Shown here piece by piece: positions 21,485 through 31,971 of a DNA stretch of 64,000 nucleotides. Below the pieces are notes generated by a model. The model made no database searches. It was given only the letters and a program-made list of their open reading frames with translations, and was not told the origin of the DNA. The number at the start of each line of letters is the position of its first letter. The first letter of the stretch is position 1. A program made the position numbers and the translations under genes. Origin of the DNA: Strobilurus pachycystidiatus (taxonomy: Eukaryota > Basidiomycota > Agaricomycetes > Agaricales > Physalacriaceae); assembly GCA_019915135.1 (NCBI GenBank), contig JAHLMK010000012.1, forward strand, positions 930,001-994,000, given 5' to 3'.

Positions 21485-24347
21485 CTATGTTACATTGACA
21501 ACTTGAACAACATCTCCGAGGACTTTGACCGGCGTCATGTGGGTAACAAGTCTATCCAGCTTAGACATGCTTAGCATTGCGCAGGGGGTTTGCTTGGTAG
21601 TGGGGACGGGACAGGTAGATCGCGGTTCTTCATATAAGGGGGCCAAAACTCGCAGGAACGAAAATTCACCAACGTCAGACCTTCGACTTGGAAGGAGAGT
21701 AAAAAGCTCGATTGCCTGAAATGTCTCAGATCACGAGTAGAGGAATAGAAAGACCTCGTACATTACGAGTGGAAGATCGATTCGCACTTCTTAGGTGAGA
21801 AACAGGGGCAGACTGACCGCAATTAGTAACAACCTCGAGAAACTTGATCATGCATAAACTACGCACGGGATTGGGGGACAGCAGACGGGAGGGATGCACG
21901 TCACCGAAGGCTGTGTCCAGGTCACTGGGAATACGACTGAGCAGAATCTTCAGCCCAATCCATAACGTGGTATTGTCCTCTAGGATAACTGCGAAGATTG
22001 CAGTCGGCGATGCCGATCCAGCGTGGTGCAGGCAGATGGGGGCAAGTCCGTCAGGATGCTTGAACCACGCGCTCAATCTTTCGACGTTATTAGAGGGATG
22101 GAACAGAGCCATCGAAGTGCCCGGCTTGTGAGGGAAAGACGACCACTTGAATGTGCCGTTCCTTAGGCGGTGACGCTGTATGAGTTCCATCTTTTGATTG
22201 GCCCACTTAGGGGTCTTGGAAAATTGAAAGATGTCGGAAAGTTTCCGGGATACGGAAAGCGCAGAGAAGAGCGCGTATAGGGCAAATGAAGTCGCTGAAG
22301 TCGGGGTACGAAATGCACGAAATTCTGACTGTGTGTAAAAGGATGGCACCAGAATGGAAAGCGCCTTATTCTGGAACCATTGCGCAGCAGCAATGAGAAC
22401 TGCAGGCTCGTCGACGACAATTTGTTGCATCCTGAGGTCAAGAAAGCGTCCCAGGCCCACATTTACGACTTGGATCCTGTCAGGACCAAATACGAGACTC
22501 CTGGTGTCGTTGACGAGACAATGAATAAGGGCGTCATGTAAGGTCGCAATCAACAAAGGCCCTGTTACTTTTCAGTGACCTGTGACTGGCCGTGGTAGGG
22601 AGGATTGCATACCGGCATTAGCAGGCACCCTTACCGGATGGAATGGCTCAAGCTCGACTTTACCAGCTTCATAATACCGTGCCTCGTCTTGCGGCATGTA
22701 GCCTGTGAGGCGTTCGACATACTGATTTAAGACCCTATGAGGCATACGAAATCCTTGGCGTAGAAGGTGGGAGACAAAGGAGGCCGTGAATCGATGACTG
22801 CGGATGATGGTTAATCAGATCCAGTTGCAAGCGCGAGAAGGGTGAAGTACCGTCCTCTCAAGTACTTCCAAGCACGTTTCATCAGGACGCGTCCAGATGT
22901 GCTTCTGCTGAGGGTAGGAGGAAGAAAGGCTCGAAGATACGACTCTTGCTGACGTGGGTCGTCGAATTCACCTGTGTTCGAACTCCAGCGAAACGAGTTC
23001 CATTCATCGCCCAAGAAATATTCGCTTTTCACGTCTACCCCAGCAACAACGAATGTGACGTTGAAATCCTTCGTGTGATTGCGCCATATACGTAGAAGTT
23101 CCTTCAGGAGAGGGAAACCTTTGTCATCAGCTTCAGATACTTGTAGCAACAGGCATGGGTCGGTAGAGACGTTTGCCTCGTCGATCACAATAAAGAGCGA
23201 CTCGTTGCTCTCCGGAGACCAGATCTGGAAGATTTTCACAAGGGTATCGTGGATGGCATCGTCGAGCATCCAGTTCTCTGCATGAGCCATTACGATCCTT
23301 GACTGTAGAGAAGACAGCATATCCTCGGGGATCTCGCTGACGAGTGATCCCTGGAGCTGTGAGCGAAGCCAAAGTCGCCGATGAGTTGAATCGGAGCCTT
23401 TCTCGAAGGAAGTCTCGAGAAACGCTTTCAAGAGGACCAGGCGGGCGAGTAAGACACCGCTGGCTTGGTGGTGTGCTCTTTCATGGATATACTGGACCTG
23501 CGAAGGAGGTGGAAGACGTGGATCTGACGTCAAGACAAAGTCGTCATCGAACCGGTAGGGAATCGCAGGAAATTGTTGAGCCAGCCGACCGAGATCATCT
23601 GCGCCCAAATTTGTGTCATCCACGTCGAAAGTGAAATACAACCCCCATTGAGTACAGAGGCCTTCGTAGAGTAGTTTGGTCTTTCCGGCTGCAGAAGCAT
23701 TGACAAGAAATCTGTAACGAAGATGATGAGTGAGCATATATGATAGCAAGTAGTCGACCAAACGTGTTTGCGTTCGCGCTGAAAAGATCATGCACTCTTT
23801 CGCGCAAAATGGGATCTTCGTCGAAGCCGCCTAGATTGTGGAGGAGCAGAATCGGGATCTCGACATCTGAGCGCGGAATTCCTAGTCCTTTGATGTGGGT
23901 AGCGGTCCTCGGAGGGACGGGTAATACTGGCTCCCAGGTTAGAGCCGGAGGGCATCTGTCCTCGACAATGGCATTGGTTAGAAAGGGCTTGATAGTCTCA
24001 ACATACTCCAGAAATTCCTTGAACAACGGATTGGCGGTCCAGACTAACTTAGGCGGATTATCTAAAATTAAAGCTAGAGATACCAGTGAGTTCCTGGATT
24101 TGTCTCTCAGTGATCACTTACAAGATCCACCGACTCTCTCCAAAAGACCGTAAATCTGCCAATTATCGAAACACCAATAGAGCATAGGGTTGTTGTGTAA
24201 AAGACGGTAACAGGTGTCATACTCGGCGCCAGACGTGTCTGGTTCGACCTGCTGGCGTAGCATTGCAACAAGGCGAGCGGCCCTTTCTAGGTCTGTGGCG
24301 GCACGAATTTTGTCGTACGCATCGCGGTCAACTATGAGGGTGGCCAT
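21485..24347 (-). CDS. Copy D: P-loop NTPase with REase-like domain lacking catalytic residues
   Basis: Exon 1 (24347-24122) encodes the short N-terminal domain (MATLIVDRDAYDKIRAATDL). Exon 2 is 24073-23764 and exon 3 begins at 23711 with FLVNASAAGKTKLLYEG (Walker A), then FIVIDEAN (Walker B) and VVAGVD, ending KYLRGR at 22851. Exon 4 starts at 22797 (HRFTASFVSHLLRQGFRMPH). The next exon carries VFGPDRIQVVNVGLGRFLD, VVDEPAVLIAAAQWF, IFAVILEDNTTLWIGLKILL. Here L and K take the places of the QxK box, and no GPD is present. Two further small introns lead to the last exon, with EFSFLRVLAPLYEEPRS, stopping at 21485. It is convergent with copy C, 70 bp apart, and closest to copy G. The exact acceptor choices near 21720-21840 are tentative. 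Confidence 0.7.
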
Positions 24348-25313
24348 CCGTCACAGTGCGTCGATGAAGGGAGGAATGCCCGACGGTGGAGGGCGCATGC
24401 CACAGCAAGATAGACCGTACGCGGCTCGACGCGGACAACCCGCAGACGTGAACGGAGGCGTGTGGTAAGTTGTCAAGGCGCAAAGCCCCGGTATGTAATT
24501 GTTCACCCTACGTCTCGTAAGCATGATCCCCATCAATTGCGAGATCAGAATTCGGTTACTAATTATCTGACAATGAATCTTTCTTTCTCCTTCTTGGGCT
24601 GAATTAGCTTCTTTTTACGCCTTAGGGAACTATGCCTGCATGCAATCTGAACAACTCCCGCAAATGCAATTACGAGGAGCAGTCTTGAAGAGTGACTTTG
24701 GTCAGACTGACGGACAGGCTGATGGCAGTGACAGGCGTATGTTCGTCCTTGGCTGATGGCTTGATTAATTGCGAAGGCTTGCATGTGCAGGGCGGCTCTC
24801 GAGGTCCTCCTCGGAACCCCCCCCCCCCCGCTCCCCCCTGACTTTGGGGGCGGAAGTAACCTGAAAGTCACTTTCTAAATACTTAGAACACTAAAATCTC
24901 TGCCGCACGCGCTCGGGGTCTCCAATCAATTATCAGCCACCCTTTCTGCCACTTTGAGTCCGGAAGCGATGTTCGGGGCACTGCGCTATGCGTCGTCGGC
25001 GTCAGAGTCACAAAGGCGAACAAGTGCTAGTGCTAAGTGCGTGCGGCATAGGGAATAGGCGAGCACGTGGACTTGCTTTACGAGTGCAGCGACAGGGAAG
25101 GAGGGGGACGCGATTAACTTCGTTGCGTACCAGAGTTTACTGCGAAGAATGATCACAATTTCTAGGGGCTGAGCGCTGAGCGCTGAGCAGTGAGCAGTGC
25201 TAAGTAGTGAGCGCGTGACATGTCAGAAGTCGCTAGTCAGATTTTCAGACATACTGTACTTCAAGGTACAGTAAGTACTATTTATTGGAGTATCTGTAAG
25301 CTAATAACATCGT
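24348..25313. other. Intergenic region with C-tract and minisatellite
   Basis: No gene was seen between copies D and E. The stretch includes a C-homopolymer (about 24819-24831) and a short tandem array (see the separate entry). It also has a small inverted repeat, TACTGTACTTCAAGGTACAGTA, near 25253. The left side probably holds the copy D promoter. Confidence 0.5.
25167..25213. repeat. Short GCTGAGC/AGTGAGC minisatellite
   Basis: Six or so degenerate units of 7 bp (GAGCGCT, GAGCGCT, GAGCAGT, GAGCAGT and diverged units) occur in tandem within the D-E intergenic region. No coding role was seen. Confidence 0.5.
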
Positions 25314-28300
25314 TCATTCTCGTCGACTGACTATTTTGGACCTCTTTGGAGAAGGACCTTCCAAGCTGTCACTGTCAATAGGCCGACGGTCTCGTGCACC
25401 TAACTTCAATGATTTTTCTACAGGTTTCGCTATGGCCGTAATCTTCGCTACAAGATCCTTCATGATGTCCTCCGAGGATATGTCCTGTGTGGTGGCATTC
25501 AGGCCCTCCAAGTCGAGGAGCGCCCAAGAGCCGTCCATCTCGGGCGGCGTGTTATAATCGTGTCGCATTGTGGCAGAGACTGATGCAAGCACCCGAAGTA
25601 TCGGCCACTCTCCCAAACCGTCCCGACACCCAGGAAGCCCAGACAAATCACCAGGTGTTATGCATGGCTCGCTCTGTCAAGCAAGATCAGTGATTGAGAG
25701 AAGGTAGATTGGTCTGATCATACATGTTTGCGAGAGCGTATTGAAGACAGGCCGGCTTGCTCACTACTCGGTTCAGACTGAAATGTGTCGTTGTACTGAG
25801 TATCCTTAGCAAGAGAGAATCGAGACAAAGAACCAGTCAACAAACCTGTGGCCGGAACAAAGCTGACGGGCTCATGTCTTGCAACGCTTCAAGTTGACTT
25901 AGTTCATTGTCACTAAGGGCAGCGTCTGCAGGCCCTAGTAGCACCCGAAGTGCAACCCAGACACTTGTGTTGTCGTGCAACTCGACGGCGAAGAGAAGTG
26001 TAGGGTGCTGCGATGGCGGGGAATGGATACAGAACACGGCCTTTTTCTCGCCCTTGATCCATGATAGCGTATCCGTCAGATTCGTCGAGATGAAAGATAA
26101 AGGTTGTCGGGACTCTCCCAGGACATAATCCAAGTACAGCGGCTCGCCATCGGCCTCAACTTCGTCCAATCGCTGGGGAAACAGAAGTTTGACGGGGTGT
26201 TCAGCCCAAGGAGGAGGACGATCCTTGAACAGGAAGAAGTACGAGAAAAAGAGGGGGGAAGATAACGCTTGCGTCAGGCAAAGACCAATGAAGATAGTAC
26301 TGGGCAGCGTTTCCTTGAACTCTCTGAAGGCTGCTGAGAAGTAGTAGGTGGTGTCCAATATGGGCAACTTTTTGGTCATGAAGCGGTTGACGACAATGAC
26401 TAGTATCAGAGGCTCGTCAATAGCTATTCTTTGCATGTCGTCATCCACGAATCGGCCTATGCCTTTGCTAACCAGGGGGATCTTTTCGGGCCCAAAGAGA
26501 AGAGGTGTATCACAGCCCAGTAGAGTGTGGACAAGAGCGTCGTGACAGGCAGAGATGGCCATAGGCACTAACGAAAACGTTATCATGAATTGGAGCTTGA
26601 AACCAAAAGACAGGACTGACGATGTTCGGGAAGTTTGAGGGCGTCAAGCTGAGGTGCATACGCAGTCTCACGGTCGAAGTGCTCAAACTTCGGTTCATAT
26701 TGCTCGCAGTGGTCATCGGGGTGATATTGAGTGAACGCCTTGATGTAAGCATTGAGGACATAGTTGGGTGCCTTGTATTTGAATCCGAGGATTCGTGCCA
26801 TCAAGGCAGCCGTGAAACGATGCCTTACATGTTTGGCGTCAGATCGCAGTGTTGCTCGAGTTGGTGTGCTCACCGGCCATGCAACCATCTCGTCGCTCGT
26901 TGGACGAAGAGTTCTCCCCAGGGCTCCTGAACGAAACTTGGAGGAAGGAATTGTTCGATATATGCCTTGTGTCTAGTCGCTTCCACGAACCCTCCCGTGT
27001 CGGAGCACCAGCGGTAGGTAGACCAGTCTGCATCATCACAAGGAAAGCAGCTGCGGTCCACCTCCGTTCCGGCTACGACAAAGGTCACATTGAAGCTTTT
27101 CGTATGCGAGTGCCAGACACGCAAGATCTCTGTGAGAAGGGGACGGCCTCGGTCATCCTCACCAGGATCATAGAACACGGCGGGTAGAGGAGTCCTCGTA
27201 GCGACATTAGCCTCGTCAAGAGTGATAAATAGTGATTCAGAGGCTAGAACAGGCGCAAGTGCGAAGATCTCCTCGAGTGTTTGCCGAATCGCATCATCGA
27301 GGAACCAGTTATCGACGCGCCAATCGTCGATGAGTGTTTCGAGATTCTGCAACGTCGACCCAAGATCCTCTCGTAAGAGTGTCGCCTTAAGTTGGAAACA
27401 GAGCCAAAGGCGCTTATGGTCTTCACAATGACCCAACGACTGCGAGGTTTTCAGGAAGAGTTTCAAGAGTAGTAGGCGGGCCAACAAGAGTTGACTGGCG
27501 CTACGTCGAGCCAATACGTGGCTGTACTCTCGCCGCACTTGAGGCGTGTACGCGTGACCTGTGGGAAGAGAGGGCGCCCACATGTTGAATTTTGGCACGA
27601 AGGATTGGTTGAATCCGGAGTGTCCCAGCCCCGTTGTATCTTTGTGACACGTGAAATACAGCCCCCAGTTTCGACAAAGCCCTTCAAAAAGCAGTCTCGT
27701 TTTTCCAGAGGCAGAGACGTTCACTAAGAATCTGAGAAGAAGTGAGGCACAAAGACAGATGGAATGAACATCGACGTACGTATGTTTGCGGGGTACAAAG
27801 ATGGAATCCACACGTTCGCGAAGAGCAGCGTCCCTGCCGAATCCACCCAAGTCATGTAGCAGCAGTTTGGGCGCAAACTCTCTGCCATCATAAGTGTTCG
27901 GTATGTTCAGATCATGGACGTGTGCCAACGCGTCTGCGTCAAGAGCATCTTTGTCGCGTGGTAGCCAATGGTGTGGTGGGAAAGGCACAGAAGACAGAAC
28001 ATTCTTTACGAGCTCTTCAGTATCCTCAATGAACTTAACAGTGCTCGAGAGATGAGTTCGATTCTGCCATCGCTCTTTTGGAGGGTCATCGGAAAGAAGG
28101 GCTGTACAAGGCATGATTGAGTTGAGATCACGTAGAATTGAGAATGCGCACAAGTTCCTTCCAAGTGATCCAGTTGTCTTTCTATCAGCGTATCGAGAAG
28201 AAGACGGTGTAGAAGCGGCTGCTCTGCGAGCAGTTTAGTGGCGTTCTCGAGGGACAGATGTGAGCCAGAGATACTACGAAGCGTAACCAGCAGCGCCGCT

Positions 28301-28359
28301 GCATCCGACACGACACGTATATCGCAATGCTTATCGTATATCCACGACTCGATGATCAT
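25314..28359 (-). CDS. Copy E: P-loop NTPase with REase-like domain lacking catalytic residues
   Basis: The start at 28359 gives MIIESWIYDKHCDIRVV. The N-terminal exon ends LEGT at a phase-1 intron, as in B, D, F and G. Exon 2 contains HDLGGFGRDAALRERV. The P-loop exon opens FLVNVSASGKTRLLFEG, with Walker B FITLDEAN, VVAGTEVD and the NTPase end RWLHGR (His where siblings have Arg). Later exons carry HRFTAALMARILGF, LFGPEKIPLVSKGIGRFVDD, AIDEPLILVIVV, LLFAVELHDN and VWVALRVLL (no QxK). The last exon has LGEWPILRVLASV and an NLS-like end (GPSPKRSKIVSRRE). No frame break was noticed. Copy F is the closest relative and is divergently transcribed from the next gene start, 158 bp away. Confidence 0.75.
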
Positions 28360-28517
28360 GGTCTGGTTGACGTGCGAGGTAGTAGTATATTACAGCCAAG
28401 GCACCGGAATACATCGGACCAGGGTTTTGTTGTTGTGTACAGTGTACGGAAAGGGACCACCATATCTCCGTTTGAACCCTTTTCCGCGCCACCGCCTCAA
28501 AAGTCCACTCACTCCTT
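28360..28517. promoter_or_regulatory. Shared divergent promoter region of copies E and F
   Basis: Only 158 bp separate the start codons of two oppositely oriented family members, so both must be driven from this segment or from overlapping upstream sequence. No perfect TATA box was seen. The segment contains AAGGGACCACCATA and a GTTGTTGTGTACAGTGTACG stretch with a small palindrome (TGTACAGTGTACG). Confidence 0.5.
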
Positions 28518-31500
28518 ATGTACGTTCATGATTCGTTCTACGAACAGACCCTCCACCACTACGACGTCGATAGTGCTGCGGAGATATTGACTGCTCTTCG
28601 CCGTTTAGTCGGTGACCCTGTTGCGTTCCTTGACGTGGAGAGGTGCTCGAGGTTTCTGCTCGATAACCCAGTGTCGCATTTGCTCCTCAAAAACGCGTGG
28701 AACGCTAAATCTCTACACCTACTTGAAGGGACTTGTGCGTCTATCCTTGTGCTCTGCCATTCCCCAGAACCAAATGTTTCTCTAGCTCTACTATGCGATC
28801 ATCCCACGAAGCAGCATTGGAGAGACAGAACCCAGTCATCCGCTACCATCGCGTACCTTGGTGAGATGGCAGACAAAGTAGTGGCCTGTCTTTCTTGCAC
28901 TTTCCCCCCCGGTGGGATATGGACGCCCTCGGGCGAACAAATCGAGACGGATATATTGGACCACATCCGAGGATTGGCCATTCCGCAGGTTTTCGCTCGC
29001 CCAGACCCCGATCCAATCATGCAGCTCCATGATCTTGGTAGCTTTAGTCAGGATCCGGTCCTACGTCGTCGACTGGAGGATATCTTTCAGCCGAAGCATC
29101 ACACGTTTGTGAATCTTCGCCATATATCTGACTTGCTTGACTCTATTTCAATGCAGATTTCTCGTAAACGTATCTGCTTCAGGGAAAACCCGGCTTTTGT
29201 ACGAAGGGCTCTGTGGTCATTGGGGCCTTCACTTCACGTTCGCCGTCGACGACACCATGATAGGTCAATGGGACCTACCAACCTTTCTCAAGCATTTCAC
29301 CGAGATAGACTTCATACGTGGTTTACCCTCCAAGAAACGACAACCACCCTTTGTTTCGCCGTCATACAGTCGTCTTCTCGCCCATCGTGGAGCCAGTGAG
29401 CTACTCCTAGCTCGACTTCTTATCTTCAAGCTTTTCCTGGAAACGTCGATAGCTACTGGGGAAAGCAATGATCACAAGCGGCTCTGGTTGTGCTTTCAGC
29501 TGGAAGATCAGTTCTTTGGCCCAGAACTCTCTGATGCCATTTTGAAAATGAGGAAACTCATCGAACGGTGGTACGCTGACAACTGGTTCCTCGACGACGC
29601 TATACATCAGACATTGGAAGAAATATTCACTTTACGCAGCTCGCTTTCCACTGACTCTCTTTTCATCGCCATCGACGAGGCAAACTGCGGGATGACATAT
29701 CCGTCTCCCGTCATGTTCAGAGACTCTGATTCTGACGTCCGCGGATTACCTGTGCTCAAAGAGCTGCTTCGCATCTGGCATTCCCATACCAGAGCCTTTC
29801 AAGTCACCTTCATAGTAGCGGGCACGAGAATCGATAGAGACTGTTTCTCCTCAGACGATCCGGATTGGGGTTCTTACCGGTGGTGCTCCAATACGGGCGA
29901 CTTCATGCAAGATGAAGCGAGACACAGGGCTTATGTCGAACGCTTTTTCCCGCCTCGTATATTACGGGAACCATGGGGTGCCCTTTGTGTGCGAAGGATG
30001 CTGAGATGGCTTCGGGGGAGGTACGAATTCTATCTCCATGTCTGCGTCACCCATCTAACAATCTTCTCAGATATCGTTTTACGGCAGCTTTCATCGGACA
30101 GCTGTTGGCTGGTGGCTTTAAATCGCCCAACTTCTCGTTGAACCATTACATCCATCAGATGGCCACTTATAAACCTACGGATCACCGATCCGACTACGAG
30201 CCAAAGACGATTTTTGAAACCCCCCAGTTTAGAACCGCTAGCCTATCAGTGGAGGAATGTATGTCCTGCTCTGTTTTGTTTCACACTTTGAAGCCTTATC
30301 GTTTGACCTTAATAGGGCCTGTGACATTCTCTGCCTGTTACGACGCTCTTCTCTATGCTCTTATAGATTGCGATCGACCCCTCATCTTTACTGGAGCTGA
30401 CAAAATCGAGGTTGTCAGCCGAGGATTGGGACGGTTCGTCGATGATGGCATGCAACAGATTGTCATCAATGAGCCGCTGATGCTTGTCCTCATTTGCCAG
30501 TGGTTTGTCAACAACAGCAAACCCATCCTAGATGCTACCATGTACAACTCCCCTCTATACCGCAAGTTTCGAGTCCGTCTATCATCGCCGGCCTTCCTCG
30601 TTCTGGCCATCGCACGGTCGTTCCGGGATCAAACCAGCCTTTCCAGTTTCTTGCGTTTCCACCCTTGTATTCCCGGATGGGCTCTATCTACCTCGCGCTT
30701 GTTCTCGCCGTCTCTTGAATGCAAGGATGATGAAGAGCGTCCGTTCTTTGCCTACATTCCGGGAGAGCACCCTCGGAAACTCGCGTATCTCTCCGACAGC
30801 ATAGAAGACACCTTGACCTGGATGAAAGGAGATAATCCGTCGCTCTTTTGTATCCATGCTCCGCCAGCCGAGAAACCTATTGTGCTGTGTGCCGTTGTGC
30901 TATATGATAAAAACGCCATCTGGATTGCACTACAGGACCCGTCTGACGCGAAGGGGTCAATGTCCGACGCCGTACTCAAGGGAGCTTTTGATGCGCTGAC
31001 CCCTGCAAGCATATTCACTGGCAACGCTGAGGTGTGATCGGTTCACTTTGTATGAGTATGGGATCCCTCTGATGTTCTTTTTTAGACTGCAGACACCTCT
31101 GAAGCTGCATCGCCAAGCGAAGTGCGGTCCTTATTGCCGAGTCAAATCCGATTCTTACTGTTCTCGCAGGCTTCGTCGTCACAATGTTATATGTCTGCGT
31201 TCCAACGCCTGCCACAGCGGAGCACCGGCATCGGGGAATGCTCACTTCTGCGGGTTGTCGCTCCACTGTGCACCGAGCTTGAACTCGAGACATTCGTCTT
31301 TTCTGATGATGACTCTCTTGTCGCTACCCTCAATGTCTCTAAACTCGATGCCCTCAACAGCAAGGTCTCTTCTGCCAATCTGTTCGATGACCTCCTTGTC
31401 AGAATCACAGGTGTCCCGAAGCGCGCAAAGCGGAGACGACGACATGCCATGGCGGGAGCAAAGCCAAGTAAGAGTTCACGAAAGAGACCGTCACCCGACG

Positions 31501-31544
31501 TTGCTGGTGGATCGACAGCCAAGAAGTCGAGGTCCGACGTCTGA
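28518..31544 (+). CDS. Copy F: P-loop NTPase with REase-like domain lacking catalytic residues
   Basis: The start at 28518 gives MYVHDSFYEQTLHHYDVDSA. The N-terminal exon ends LEGT at GTGCGT. Exon 2 ends HHT before a GTTTGT donor. The P-loop exon opens FLVNVSASGKTRLLYEG near 29156 and contains FIAIDEAN (Walker B) and IVAGTRID, ending WLRGR about 30020. Then come YRFTAAFIGQLLAGGF, FTGADKIEVVSRGLGRFVDD, VINEPLMLVLIC, LCAVVLYDKN and IWIALQDPSD (aspartate where the active-type lysine would be). The last exon, after an intron from 31033, has IGECSLLRVVAPL and a strongly basic tail (KRAKRRRRHA, SSRKRPS, KKSRSDV). No disabling change was seen. It is convergent with copy G. Confidence 0.75.
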
Positions 31545-31971
31545 ACGGCTGTGGTTGAGATGCTGCGATCGGTTTGTATGAACACATTGACATACTGTTT
31601 TTTTCCTCTCTCATAGCTTTCGCTCAATTCTTGCTGCTTCTCCTTCGGATGCTTTTACTTGCACTTACAGTTTTGCATCTGCGGTCGCATAACTTCGCGT
31701 ATTCACAACACAGTACGATAGATCTTGTTCTAACAATAGATCTCGTTCTATTCTCAACAGTATTCTGTTTGCGCATCTGAGAAGCGACAGCAGCAATAGC
31801 GAACAGTCTGTCGTACATCAAGAGTCAAGCAGAGACCTACCTATATATCTGGTCAGCCGTGGGAAGCAGGAGGAATGAAGAGAGGCAAAGGATGTAGGGA
31901 CGAGGCGGACGAAGAAAACGAGGCCAAGAGTCAGTAAGGTTCATGGTCAGAAGGTCGAGACGACGTTGCTC

